Shown here one piece after another: positions 40,376 through 53,800 of a stretch of 64,000 nucleotides of DNA; within the stretch, counting starts at the first letter, position 1, and each line of letters begins with the position of its first letter. The DNA is from Mya arenaria (Eukaryota; Mollusca; Bivalvia; Myida; Myidae). The stretch covers positions 31,149,435-31,213,434 of the forward strand of contig NC_069135.1 in NCBI RefSeq assembly GCF_026914265.1, in the 5' to 3' direction. The notes below the pieces were generated by a model. The model was given only the letters and a program-made list of their open reading frames with translations. It was not told the origin of the DNA and searched no databases. A program made the translations under genes and the position numbers.

Positions 40376-40736
40376 TTCATTCATTCATTCATTCATTCAT
40401 TCATTCATTCATTCATTCATTCATATATTTATTTATTCGTTCGTTCGTTCGTCCGTCCGTCCGTCCGTCGGTCGGTCGGTCGGTCGGTCGGTCGGTCGAT
40501 CGATCGATCGATCGATCGATCAAATGATTGATTTGATTTTATTCACTCACTCGCTCCCTCACTCACTCACTCACTCCCTCCCTCCCTCACTCACTCACTC
40601 ACTCACTCACTCACTCACTCACTCACTCACTCACTCACTCACACTCACACTCACACTCACACTCACTCACTCACTCACTCACTCACTCACTCACTCACTC
40701 ACTCACTCATTTATTTATTTATTTATTTATTTATTC
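40299..40736. repeat. Chain of tetranucleotide repeats changing one base at a time
   Basis: Blocks run in order (TTTA)n, (TTCA)n, a short TTTA, (TTCG)n, (TCCG)n, (TCGG)n, (TCGA)n, then (CTCA)n with CCTC and ACACTC variants, and again (TTTA)n. Long frames across it (YLFI, HSLT repeats) are artefacts of the 4 bp period. Confidence 0.97.
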
Positions 40737-40783
40737 TGCAGTAAATGCAAGAAACGCAAGTTTCAAGATACACAATTCTTAAT

Positions 40784-40829
40784 TTAAAGGGATGCGCTCA
40801 TGTTTTTTTAACCATTTTTTGTCCCGGCT
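40784..40829 (+). repeat. Solo TTAAAGGG end abutting a hAT end
   Basis: TTAAAGGGATGCGCTCATG followed by a T run matches the end of the element at 36014. It stops where the hAT-like terminus begins at 40830, so the transposon may have inserted into it. Confidence 0.5.
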
Positions 40830-43800
40830 CAGGGGCGTAACTGAGTCATTTTGAAGTGTACTCCCCTACTAGGGGGGTCCGGGGGCATGCCCCACCGGAA
40901 ATTTTTTTGTGGAAGGAAGCGATTTACTGGCATTTCGTGATTATCCAGGGGATATATTAACGACATATTTGGGTAGAAAAAAATCAAAACAGATTGATTA
41001 AATGTTAATATATTGTTTCTCTGATACGCAGTACATATTATTAAACATAATTGATCTCATACATTTTCCCTATTGTGTCTTTCTCAAGCGACATTAAGAT
41101 TTAAACCTTGAACACAAAGGCAAGGCGTCTGTTTTGCTGGTTAGCAAACTTGTCGACAAAGCGTTCGGCACTGATTTCTCTGTCTTTGTATACATTCATG
41201 CGACCAAGACCTGACAGGCGCTCAGTACCCATCGTACTTCTTAGGTATGTCTTGACCCTTCTCATTACCGAAAACGACCGTTCGACTGTTGCCGTAGACA
41301 CCGGCATGACCATTAAAAGGGTGAGACAGTGTCGAATGCTTGGGTAAAGGGCTTTGCTTGCAAGCGTAATTGATTCCGCTAGAGACGCCGGGGCAGCTGG
41401 ACGGTCAACCGCCAACGCCGCGTCCGTCCACCACATACGCCACCGCTCACACTCGCGGACAAAAATGGTTTCATCCACATCTAGGCATGCGTGGAAGGCT
41501 TGGTACACGTCATTGATACTCTCCCGGGGAAGACCGTCATTCTGAATCTACAAAAAAAAAAAAAAAATGTTGCGACATAGGTTTTTTATTCATTAAATAA
41601 CTCAGTTAACAATAAATCATATACCTGATTTAGCAAACAAATCCAAGGATGTATATGTATGTCAAAAGATACCTTCAATGGAAGAAGCTTTGGGGCACAG
41701 AACCGACCATGGCCCTGCATCAAGCGTGTTTCTAATTCTACCAGCAAGTGGTCAACGAAAGGCAAATACATGTTTCTCTTCCAAAATTCGGACGTATTGC
41801 CTGGGGCGTTCGGTCGATTTTGTTGACGACCATAACGTCTGGGAGCGGCGGGTATGACGTTAACGTCACCAGCAATGTCCACCGCTTTCTGAAACAGGCT
41901 GATCCAGACTTCATCGTCATTTCTCTCCGCCTGAAAGAATTAGGATTCGTAAGGCGCTGCAGATATTATAATGAATTATTATGTACATGCTTACACGTGT
42001 GTGCTGAATATTTAACATTTATCATTAAAAATGGTAAATAAAATTTACCTGAAGAAGAACCATAACGCCCCGTGTGTCGTTAGCTGCATGAAGCAAGTCA
42101 CAGTCCTTCGCCTGTAGCATGTTAGACAGTGGAACTAGGGCTGACAGAAGATGTTCAATCGCCACCAGGGTCACAATAAATTCGAAATTCGTAACTGACA
42201 ATTTATGTACCGCAGCCTTCTATCCCCTTCATCGGCAAGTCGGTCGAGTGTCGTTACCACGGTCCTACAGGAAACAAAACATTATGTCCATACCAGTATG
42301 ATGTTTGGATATGCACATAATAAAACAATATTTACGCAATGATTTCATTTTCGACTGTATAATCAAGATTGTGTTATACCTGTATGATACAAGGAATGTG
42401 TGCAAAGCGTCCGCACGTGCTGACCAGCGAGTCTCACAAAGTGATCAGAGTCGCGTTCGCTCCGCCATGCCTTCCCTGCTGACATCATCTCCTGCAAGCG
42501 TTTCTTGGAATTGAAGTAAGCGTTTTGCGGAATAATTAAAGGCGAATGCCACCTGTTGCACCGTACTCATAAGGTTTCTGGAATAAACCTCTTTGGATGC
42601 ATGGATGATGACGAGGTTCAAACAATGCGCTTTGCAATGGGTGTATATCGCCTCTGGTATGAGGGATCGAATCCTGGCCTGCACTCCACGATGTATGCCC
42701 GACATATTGCTGGCACCGGCGTACCCCTGGCCACGCATTTGATCCGTTTTGACACCTTAAAACGAGTTATGATAAGCATTGTAGAACGTTTTTTAAACAG
42801 TAGGTAAGTTTTATTCGTTTTTCTGCTATTTTAATCTTTTATCAAAGACCCTAACACGACATTACATAAGAGAAAAAGGGTACGACACATGAAAATTGCA
42901 TACAGAACAAAAAGGGTATATTTTTATTCTGTATGGAATTTTCACTTGTTAAATTAATCTAAATCTGACGATTATCTAAAGATCATTTGTGCGACTACAT
43001 ATGTGTTACAGAACCATGAAATACTTTCAATAGTTTTGCATACCTAATTTAGTGAGGTTTTCAATGAATGCATTAGCTAATGCCTCTCCAGTGGTAGACT
43101 CGCATTTGGAAAACCCGAGGAACTCTTCGTGTATCTCGTCACTCTCTGAATCTACAAAGCGCACACATAGGACCATCTGCTCCATAGTGGCAGCGTCCGT
43201 TGCCTCATCCGCCATGAAACCAAATTTTATACGCCAGCGTCGTTACACCTCGCAACGATATCGCCACTTATAAGTTGGCCACAAATACCTATCAGATCAT
43301 TCTGAATCTTGGGCGATGTGTACCGGGTTCTAGGGTCACCATTTACCAAATGATCATTGAGAAGCTTATTATATTTTGTCTGGAAATGCAACGGCGCTTG
43401 GAAATTGCTTGATGACTCATCATGACCCCTTAGCGCAATGTTTTGCTGACCACAAAGAATAATTGTTTCAACAATAGACACTAAAATCTGGCGATTCTTT
43501 TCAACCATGGCGTTAAATTGAGATATTGTGCACTCAATGTCTTTTTTCTGCCCTTTCAACACGGCCAAGTAGTTCTCCGCAGCAATTAATTGGTCAATAT
43601 GACATTGAGATTTGCTATGTCTTTCTACAATCTTTGAAAAATTACACCAGTCTGTAAAAGGTTCTCTAGTCAAAGCTTTACTACGGGCCACCTGGTCACC
43701 GAAAAGGAAGCACGGCGCGCAAAAAAACGCAATTTGCTCATAGAATACCTCAGCCATGAATGGGTCCTGAACCAGACACTTTGGGCCTTCCTAAGTTTTC

Positions 43801-44423
43801 CTCCGCTGAATCTGTAAATAAGATAAAATTATTATGTACTTGCACTTACCTTATTTGTTTTGAAAATTTTAAAAATAAACTCAAAATAATTGTTTATCGT
43901 ATAATTTTGACAGTATTCAAAGCTTTTGCTTTACCATGTTATGACGACGTTTCAAACGTATTTGCTACTCTGCGGTTAATAATCATACAATATTGCCTGC
44001 TATTTACAAAATCGTATACCATACTGTACTGCATGTTTTTTTTAAAAAAACTAATACCTGTGTACAATCCCCTAGCATGGGAAAAATATTCATAACAATA
44101 CATACAATACTCGATACAGAAGGCAATAAATGAATGATATATCGGTGCCTAACTTTAGTTGCTTAGTATACAAATCCGACGCAAACAAATATGAAATAGT
44201 TGTACATCGAGGTACAGCGTCGTGCAATTATTTAAAACATATACCTTGAGGGGAAAAAGCAACAATGTGCCTCGTCCCATGAAGTAGACAATAGCTCAAA
44301 CTTCTGAGCACCAGTCAAAGGCTGAATACTGGAAGCAAAAACATCCGGATACGGCGGATAAGGTTCCGCATGGGAGTTACAGCATGGATCGGTACAGTGA
44401 TGTGTTTTCGGTAAAAATGTCAA
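40830..44423 (-). mobile_element. hAT-type DNA transposon, right end not found
   Basis: The left terminus reads CAGGGGCGTAACTGAG, then CTAGGGGGGTCCGGGGGCAT, as in hAT ends that start CAGNGGCGTA. A related end in inverse orientation lies at about 61950-62022. Inside is a degraded minus-strand transposase gene. The matching outer end past 44423 was not located. Confidence 0.65.
41101..44423 (-). pseudogene. Degraded hAT transposase gene (ZMYM1-like, DUF4371 type)
   Basis: Exon-like blocks, in order: PYPDVFASSIQPLTGAQKFE (44423-44232); VWFRTHSWLRYSM then FFCAPCFLFGDQV...GHDESSSNFQ (43800-43227); ADEATDAATMEQM...TKLG (43215-43034). Then, after an intron, VKTDQMRGQGYAGASNMSG (42760-42445), LCETRWSARADALHTF, FEFIVTLVAIEHLLSALVP, AERNDDEVW...LPLK, and the C-terminal dimerisation part MPVSTATVERSFSVMRRVKT (41508-41101). 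Several joins have proper sites (TTAG|GTATGC, TTTCCTGTAG|GACC, TTCAG|GCGG, GAAG|GTATCT). Breaks include a frame change in the T7 run near 43727, an in-frame TGA near 42447 and a frame change near 42190. The protein family moves hAT elements; this copy is inactive. Confidence 0.85.
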
Positions 44424-44783
44424 AATTTTATATTTTACATTTGCTTGCCGAAAAAAATCTATGGAAAGTATTGTTATTTTATCATGTAATTTAAAGTACT
44501 CATAGATTTTGCTTGCTCCTATGTTTTGGTCAAGCCCTACCTACACATTTTTCACCCATCATTTTCCACCAGCCACTAATCCTAATCCTCGGTCTCGCTC
44601 CTATTTGACCAGTAGAAATCAGTTTGCGACAAATGCTTTGACATGATGTATTTTTTACTGAACAAGAGATACAGTAGATACAGCTCATTAGGTATCGTAT
44701 TATACTTATAGTTTAAGTTAGCCAATATTTCGTAAGTTTCACAAAGGAAATAATATAGAAACATGTTAATTCTGTCATCGTAA
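44424..44783. other. Intergenic, upstream of the RSBN1 homologue
   Basis: AT-rich; no frame or repeat of note. Confidence 0.4.
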
Positions 44784-44827
44784 ACGTCATTGGTTAAACT
44801 TTGGCCTAATTTAAAGGTTTGACCAAT
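44784..44827 (+). promoter_or_regulatory. CRE-like and two CCAAT motifs before the RSBN1 homologue
   Basis: ACGTCAT (44784-44790) overlaps ATTGG (44789-44793), and CCAAT occurs at 44823-44827. They lie 60-105 bp before the ATG. Placement fits a proximal promoter; no TATA box is obvious. Confidence 0.35.
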
Positions 44828-44887
44828 GATAGAGATTCTTACTAGGAATTTTCATTATGTTTGTTATCCGGGTACTTGTATCGCAAA

Positions 44888-47800
44888 ATGGACGGAAGTG
44901 TAAATAACGAAAAACAAACCGCAAATTTTAAAACGGATAACTCCGATTCAGAAACAAAACCGAGTTTGAATCAAGATTCCCCGGATAAAGCAAAGGTTTC
45001 CCCACATACTGGACAAGATGTCATACCTAGCTCTGACAAAGCAAGGCTAGAAAAACGTCACAACTTACCTGGTTTCCAAAACACACAAGTCGGCATGACA
45101 GATCACATGGATCCTCCGAAGTCAAAGAAACACAAACTTTCTCCCAGTAGTTCACTTGTTGATTTTAATGAAAACCAAGAAATTGGCAAGCGTAGACGAG
45201 TGCAGCATGATTATCGACGTCTCTCAAGTTCTGGTTATCTTGATGACTATGAAACAAGTCGTGAAAGACGTTTCTCATCGGATTCTGATGCAACTTCTAC
45301 ATCTCCGAGCCCAAATAAACAGAAATGTGTGCCTACTACACCTACAGGATCTGTAGAGGATGACGGGACTCCTCATGTTAAAATAACATTAAAATTATCT
45401 AAGACTGAAAATGGAACATTTGTTAATGGTAGCAGTAAGTAATCATGGACATTTTAATAAATTATATCGAAGTCTTGCCCTACCAACAACACTTTTTTTA
45501 ATTGCTGTGATACAAGCATTGCACACCATTTCATTCTATAAATTGCCCCGTGAAAGAGGCAAGAAGGCCTTGAACCATGTGCTTTAAGCGGGTGTTCGAC
45601 CCGAGTCACTTCAATTGGGATTTTCAAAAACCTTTAAATAGTAACATACATAAGAAATCACACTTAAACAACAACTTTGCCCAATGACTTTTTTATGAAA
45701 GCTTAATTCAATTTTGTTTTATAAGTTTTGACACAAAAACATACCATAACCTCTGCTCTTCCCACAAATACGCGTGAAAAGCGAACTGAGCTACTGGCGC
45801 AAACTCTTCCCGAAGGCGTGAAAGCCCCTTCGCAGCTATATTGAAGTATTAATTAACTTACTTCTAAAGATGCTTTAACAAACACTCAATTTTCCAGCAA
45901 TCTAATAATCATTTGTGGGTGGTAGCCCTGCAATTGGGTGGAAGTCATTCTGCAAGCATGCTACAATTTACAATCATCTTGTTGTTCCCACAGCACCAGT
46001 TGAAATAATTGCATGCCTTGTGCATGTTTTCTGAAGTTGTACGCGGTAGCAGCAGATGAATACAGTGATACTTGTACCAACAATTTAGCTACCACAAAAT
46101 ATATCCCCTAGATTTACTGTGATGACATAATCCCTCCCATGAAGAAACCCATTTTTGCAAAAAAAATGTGTGGTTGGTAGTGTAGTTGCATGCTTCTTTT
46201 GCTTTAAATTGAACAAGAGAATGTTGTTGTTTTCTTTTAGTGATTCTTGCATTGCTGTTAAATTACTTTTGAATGTAATATTGATATCATAACTCATTAA
46301 ATCTGAGTGAATTAGATTTGATTCTCATGACAATGATATAGTGATAAAATTAGCACAAGCCTGGCACTGTTAAAATGTTATCTTTGCTTGCTTTAATTCT
46401 GGGTTTATAAAACTGAGCTTATAAAAGATATGATGCCAAAAACTATTGTAAGAATTTGAGCATGTTCATCCAAAAGTTACAAAGCGTTTATAATTATTTA
46501 TATAGTCACTCATCACAACCTACACTCAAACACAGTGCTACCAGATCAAGATGCAATGTGTTGAAGCTGTAGATAGCTTTGATTTTCATGTAATAACAGT
46601 GTTTTTTGTATAATTCATTTTATTTTCATATATTTTGCAGTTTCTCCAGACAAAACCAACCCTGATGAGCTGCAAAAACGCCACAAGACATCTCAAAATG
46701 GACACCATCATCATCACAAGGATACAGATAAATCACACCATCACCACCATCATACACACAAACATTCCCATAAAGACAAAAATAAAGAGAAATCTTCAGA
46801 TTCAAAGGAACCAAAAAGCAAAGAGCCACATCACAAGGATAACAAACAAGAGAGAAAGAATAAATCTGAATATCTTAAATCAGACAACATCGAAAGGGTT
46901 CAGGCAAATGAATCAAAGGAAAACATTGATAATTCAAATTCGGTAACTGATATTACAAACAAAATGAAGGATGAAAATGTCATCACAAACCTTAATACAA
47001 AGAAAAAAGAGGATAAGAATCAAAAGGATTCACATATCCATGAGAAAACATATGAGCCAAGTACTGAAGCGAAAAAATCAGAGCCAAGTATTGAAGCGAA
47101 AAAATCACAGCCAAGTATTGAAGCGAAAAAATCACAGCCAAGTATTGAAGTGAAAAAATCTGAGCCAATTATTCAGGAGAAAAAGTCTGAGTCAAGTACT
47201 GAAGCGAAAAAATCAGATCCAAGTATTGAAGTGAAAAAGTCTGAGCCAATTATTCAGGAGAAAAAGTCTGAGTCAAGTACTGAAGCGAAAAAATCAGAGC
47301 CAAGTATTGAAGTGAAAAAATCTGAGCCAATTATTCAGGAGAAAAGGTCTGGGCCAAGTATTGAAGTGAAAACATCTGAGTCAAGTATCCAAGAGAAAAA
47401 ATCTGAGTCAAGCATTGAAGTGAATAAGTCTGAGCCATGTTTTCAAGAGAAAAAATCTGAGTCAAGTTTTCTAGAAAAAAAATCTGAGTCAACTGTTCAA
47501 GAGAAGAAATCTGAGCCAGAAAGTGTGAATGCTAAAAATCCAGAAAAGATAGACGAATGCCGGAAAGTGAATAATGAGACAAAGGTCTTTGACGTATCAA
47601 GTAAAATTCATTCCAACAGTGATGTTGACACTTTAAATCTTTCTAACGGCCGTAATAAGCCTCAGGTTGTGACTGATGGAAAGCATGAAGTTAAAAGTGA
47701 AGAAGGTCCATCTGAAACTAAAACATCATCTGAACAAACCATCCGATCCATTGCAGCAAATGGAGACCAAGCACAAGTTGCTTTAAAGGACAATAAGGAT

Positions 47801-50800
47801 AATTCATCAAGTTCAAAGTTTGAGGATCGTAGTTCTCATAGATCAAAGCACCATAAACATCACAGTCGAGATAGAAGTGGTTCCAAATCCTCCTCAGAGC
47901 ATAGATCTCACAGGCATGACCATCAATCTAAACCAGAGCAGAAGTCAAGTACAACACATCAAAAGGATAAGGAACAAAACAGTTCAGAACTGTCTCAAAA
48001 GACCGAACTCCATAATAAGAATAAAACAAGGACTTTAGAAACAAAAGAAGTGTTGGTTGGCAAATCTGAGAATGTTGGTCCATTAGCAAAGCATAGTGAG
48101 AAAGCAGCATATGATATCAAGACTAAGGATTCGAAAACAAATACACATAGTCATTCATCATCCAAAACAGAAAATAGGCAGCACTGTGACCCAAAAGAAT
48201 CACAAAGTAAACAGAGATCTGCAGAGAGCTCTAATGGTGTTTCTAAGTCAAGTGTCAGTGACACACCAAGTAAATCTAAACCATCAGAAGCTTCAGCTGA
48301 AAAGTCAAGAAGTCATCATCGTAAGAAAAGGATTGTTAATTGTGGTGTGCAAGTTAACATGAGGAAGAAAATCGATACAAAGGAAACTCAGGTTAATGCA
48401 GATGATATTGCATCTGACTGCCGGGATAGTATGAAAGATACTATGAAAATCTCAGAGAAAAAGTTTCAAAGAATTGCTTATGTGCAGCAGAGTATTTCTA
48501 ATACTGAGCAACAAAAACTGTATGCAAAACACTCTAAAGTAACTCCCAAAAAGCAAGCAAGTGTAGACAACTCTGAAAAAGTTACTGTGAAGTTTAGTGA
48601 TGAAATCTCAACAAAATCTCAGGACAAGAAACTTTGGAAATTTGAAGCAGAGTCACTTGATAAGTACAAACATAAATCATTGTTGCATGTTGAGCAATAT
48701 TCCAATGGGGGAGGACTTGTCTGTCATGCCTACCAGCAAGAGGTAGATAAACTATCAGATTCAGAAAAAAAGGAGTTCGCAAAAGAATACTTTGACTTTG
48801 TGTATGGTGAGCCAAATGAGGGTGTGGCAAACTGTTGTATGGGCATAGTGCATGGAGCATTAGCTCACTGGCCAGATCTTGTTGAGCACTTTGCTGACAT
48901 ATATCCAAATTTGACCATCAAAACTGGTGTATTGGGTAAGAGCGATATAGAGACAATGAGTATGGAGAAATACAGAGAGCATCTTCATAAGTCATACAAA
49001 GCTGGCACTTTTCGATGTGGACCACTATTACAAGTGAGTTTAGTGGGTACAGCACAAGAAGAGGTTGGGGATTATTTCCCAGAGGTTCTTGATATGTGTG
49101 AAAGTGATCCATTCCTGGACCTGGTGATGCCGTGGGGAGAATTGTCTTCAGTAAGGATGGCCTCAAGAAATATGAGTAATGATGGGCCAATTCTCTGGAC
49201 AAGGCCAGGGGAGCAGCTCATCCCAACAGCTGATATGCCAAAATCTCCCTTCAAGAGAAAAAGGTGATTTTTGTAATAAATGTTATTATTTATCACTAGT
49301 TCATGATTTGGCAGGCAAAAAAAATCATAGACCATTGTTTTGACGGGTTTTTTTTATTTTTAGAAACAGATTATTGAAGTTTACCTGGTTTTCATCTCAT
49401 TCTGGTGGGGATCAATTCCATGACCCTTCACAACTCATGCTGACAACCGTCTAACTGAGTCTGTGTAAATCGCTAGCTCAATGCATTTGTAGCTAGACAG
49501 TAGTAGTGCTTCTAAATAGGTAATACCATTTTAAATGTAAGGTTGTATTTTAAGTAATAATCAAGGTTTTTTTTTCATTGCAGGGGTATGAATGAGTTAA
49601 AGAACCTGCAGTATTTGCCACGCTCCTCAGAGCCCAGAGAGACCATGGTAGAGGACCGAACACGCTGTCATGCAGATCATGTTGGGCACGGTTTTGACAG
49701 GCACACCACGGCAGCTGTTGGAATGCTCAAGGCTGTAAACTGTGGGGATAAGTAAGATAATATAATAATATTTTTGGTGTGACATTGATTTTTAGAGCTC
49801 GCGACTATTCAAAGAATAAGGAAAGCTATTCTACTCACCCTTTTATCGACGTCAGCATTACACCCTGGTTATGGTTTTGCATGTTAACACCTTCAAAACC
49901 TTCTTAATTGAACAAGTAAGATAACTCTGTCTTGCATATAATACAAATTTTGGCCGTTTATTAGTTGACATAAATTCTGGTAAAGGTTTTGCATGTAAGC
50001 ACATATTGGTCAATAACTCAGCAACTACTGATGGATTGTATTGAAACTTTTATCCCTCAAGTATTATTACTCTTATCTGAAGATTTTGCCCCTTTATTAT
50101 TTGATTTAAAAATTCTGGTAAAGGCATTGCATTTCACCTAATTTTTGCATTGAATTACCCATGTAATACTAAAACTTTGCAATCCTTTATGTTTAAATCA
50201 GCAGTATAGTCGAGCATGCTGTCTCTGACAGCTTTAGTTATAAGTCTTAAAGAAGGAACATTCAATCCATGCATAAATGAATTTACAAATTATCAATTGT
50301 TGGCACCAATTATAAAAAATGATTTTATCAAAAGATATTGAATTGAACTCAAAAGATATTGAATTGAACTCTGTTTAGCAGATTATAAAAGAATGAAATT
50401 CAAAACTTTTATGACAAAAATTAAATGATAATTTTCAGAGTTAAATACATGTTTATTTATTTGAAAAATTGGTAAAAAGTAATATTTGCAAGAATATAAC
50501 GATGACCTATTGAAAAGATCTCAAAATAATGGTATGCCACATGTGGATTTAAGAATTCAGATTTAAACCATTATTAATTTTTGCTATCTACATGTATCTG
50601 TGCCATGTTTCAGACCTGTAGAGGATCGTATTGTGAAGGATGTGATATGCTTTCACCCCGGGGATTTCATGCAGCTGGTGGACAAACTACAGCTAGATCT
50701 CCATGAACCCCCTGTATCCCAGGTATTTGAGGATTTGTTTATGGAACAATGATGTTGGCTCATTATTAACCCTTTGCATGCTGGGAAAATTGTCGTCTGC

Positions 50801-53800
50801 TCAAAAATGTCGTCTGGTTTATTCTAAATTTCTTTCAATTTACTTAAATTTTTGGGGATATATTGACTGAGTGGCAAACAGCTTGGAACCTGACCAGGCG
50901 CCGAGTTACTCGGCACCTGGTCTGGTTCCAAGCTGTTTGCAAAGCCTTTAAAATCGCCTTCAGCAGCCTAAGGGTTAAAAAAGAGATATGATCATATCCT
51001 TGGTGTGTTTTTCAGCATAAACATGCAAAATCATGAACCTTGACTATGACTCAAAAACCTTTCAAGATATTTAAATTTATATGAGACTTGGTACCAATTG
51101 TGCCACAGTATAACAATACTTTAATGATTATTGAGTTATGCCCCTTCCTCAACTGGAAAACATCTAATTTCTTGTACACATGTACACATGTACTTACTAC
51201 CGGTACATTCATACTGTGTCATTAGAGTGAAACTGATATTTCTTTAATGTAGTCCATTGGGTACATGTGTTTTCTTTGAATTAAGTACTTTAAAATGTCA
51301 TCTTGTGTTGATGTTATAGTTTGAGGACAGAATGTTAACATCATATTGTAAAACTAGACAGGCATAATGATAGGCCAATTTTAGAGTAGATATATTCTAT
51401 TTTAAGACTAATTACATGTAGTGAAAGGTAATATGATATTGCAGGAGACCACTGTTTCAAAACTTGCCTGAATATACATCAACCAATTAATCATGATATT
51501 TATAAATTATTGGTAAGTTTTTTTTATCTTACAACCCTGATCACTTATGCATGTCATCACAGGGGACAGAAACAAATTATTATACCCCCACAAACGAAGT
51601 TTGAGGGGGTATATAGGAGTGAGCTTGTCAGTCGGTCGGTCTGTCGGTCGGTCTGTCTGTCAGTTTTCATGGTTTCCAGACGATAACTCATGAAAGGCTA
51701 GACAGATTTGAATTTTTTTTGGTACACAGGTGTAACATCAGAAGATACAGGTCAAGTTCGATATTGGGGCTGGTGGGGCAAGGTCAAGGTCACTGTTACT
51801 AAAAATAGAAAAACGGTTTCCGGACGATAACTCATGAAAGGCTTGACAGATTTGAACAATTTTTGGTACACAGGTGTAACATCAGAAGATATAGGTCAAG
51901 TTCGATATTGGGGCTGGTGGGGCCAAGGTCAAGGTCACTGTTACTAAAAATAGAAAAACAATTTCCGGACGAAAAGTCATGAAAGGCTAGACAGATTTAA
52001 ACAATTTTTGGTACACAGGTGTAACATCAGAAGATATAGTTTGGTACACAGGTGTAACATCAGAAGATATAGGTCAAGTTCGATATTGGGACTGGTGGGG
52101 CCAAGGTCAAGGTCACTGTTTCTAAAAATAGAAAAACGGTTTCCGGATGATAACTCATAAAAGGCTTGACAGATGTGAACAATTTTTGGCAGTAACCTTG
52201 GAGTTATGGCCTCTTTTCAAAGGAATGGTTTGCCATTCCTGTGTCCAGGCGGCATTTGGGGGTATTCGTCACTCCTGTGACAGCTCTTGTTTTTGTTTAT
52301 TTAAGCCTATATCTCTCTCTCTATATATAAATATATATACATATAAGAAAATAATTTGTTTCTGCCCCCTGTGCATGTCATATATTTCCTTTTTGTTGAA
52401 TTGCCATTCAAAAGTCATGATGTTTTATTCTTAACTCATTGATATTTCAGTGTGTTACCTGGGTTGAAGACGCCAAACTGAACTACCTCCACCGAGAAGG
52501 GATCCGATATGCGAAGATTCAGTTACGCGATAATGACATTTATTTCATCCCCCGCAATGTTGTCCACCAGTTTAAGACAGTTTCAGCTGTGACGAGCGTG
52601 GCCTGGCATGTCCGACTGAGAAACTATTATCCTGAGCTAGACAGAGATCCTGAACTGTTGGAAGAGCATAAGAGGTGGGTGGCTCTTGTTAGCGCTTTGC
52701 CTGTTTGAGGGTAGGGGGTGAAGGAAAGATAAACATTTATTTCCATGGCCATAATTCGGTCTTGAATGAATGCAAAGTAATAGACATTTCTCAAAAATGT
52801 TACGTACATTCACATTGGTATACATGGTCCCGATAACTATTTAAAGATCTGTAGCCTTCACAGCCTGTTTTAATCAGCTTTCAGAGTTTTGGGAATTAAT
52901 TATTCTATGTATGATCTGAGAGTTTGTTTAAGATTTCTACAAAAACATATGTGATTTTGGCTCAACTATTTGAAGAATAAGTAGGCTTTACTGTAAAACA
53001 CACCCTGACGTCAGCGTCCGGTTCAAGTTTTAGTGCAAGTTGGCTTTTCCACTTATTACTCCAATACCCTTCATTCAATTCACTTAATATTTCACATGGT
53101 TGTTCAGGACCCTCACACAATGAGGTTACATAACTCCATATTATCCTAAATGCAAATTATGGGGCCTGATTGACTTAGGTTAAAGATTAAGGGCACATTG
53201 TGTCAGGTTAAAGATTTGGGGCAAGTTGGGATTACCCTTCATTCAGTTGACTTAATTCTTAATTATATACATTATTAAATACCAAATTATTGACAACCAT
53301 CACACAATGAGGTAACATAACACCACTTGATTCTAGATACATATTATGGCCCCTGATTGACTAAAGTTTTAGGCCACATTGTGTGGGGTTAAAGTTTAAG
53401 GGCAGATTGGGACTAATTACTTTTATACGCTGCATTCAACTGACTTAATACATCAAACAGTTGTTTACAGCCATCACACAATTAGTTCACATAACTCCAT
53501 ATTAACCTTAGATACAAATTATGGCCATTGATTGACTTCCTTTTTTCTTGCTTTTGACAGGCACATTTTTATATTTTTAACCAAGTTTTCTCAAATTGAA
53601 CTTGATTTTTAGAATGGCGGCATCAAACTCACCTATGGTATGGAATAATTTTCGTAAGGTTTGACATATGGTGACCAAACTTGGAACATAGTAAGAGCTT
53701 ATGAAAACCTTTCATGGGAATGCATATTGGGCCGCTAGGGTCAAGGTCACTGTGCCTAAATTAAGCAAAATGGTTTGTACTGAAAAACTTAGTTAGGGTT

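Noticed and set aside
40257-40787. 176-residue frame rich in YLFI and HSLT
   Set aside because: A 4 bp repeat stays open in all frames; there is no non-repeat coding part.
41108-43273. Plus-strand frames of 60-97 residues across the hAT gene
   Set aside because: Antisense shadows of the transposase blocks.
46623-46946. Alternative frames inside RSBN1 exon 2 (plus 103 residues, minus 67 residues)
   Set aside because: Shadows of the His/Lys-rich RSBN1 frame, which joins exon 1 in phase.
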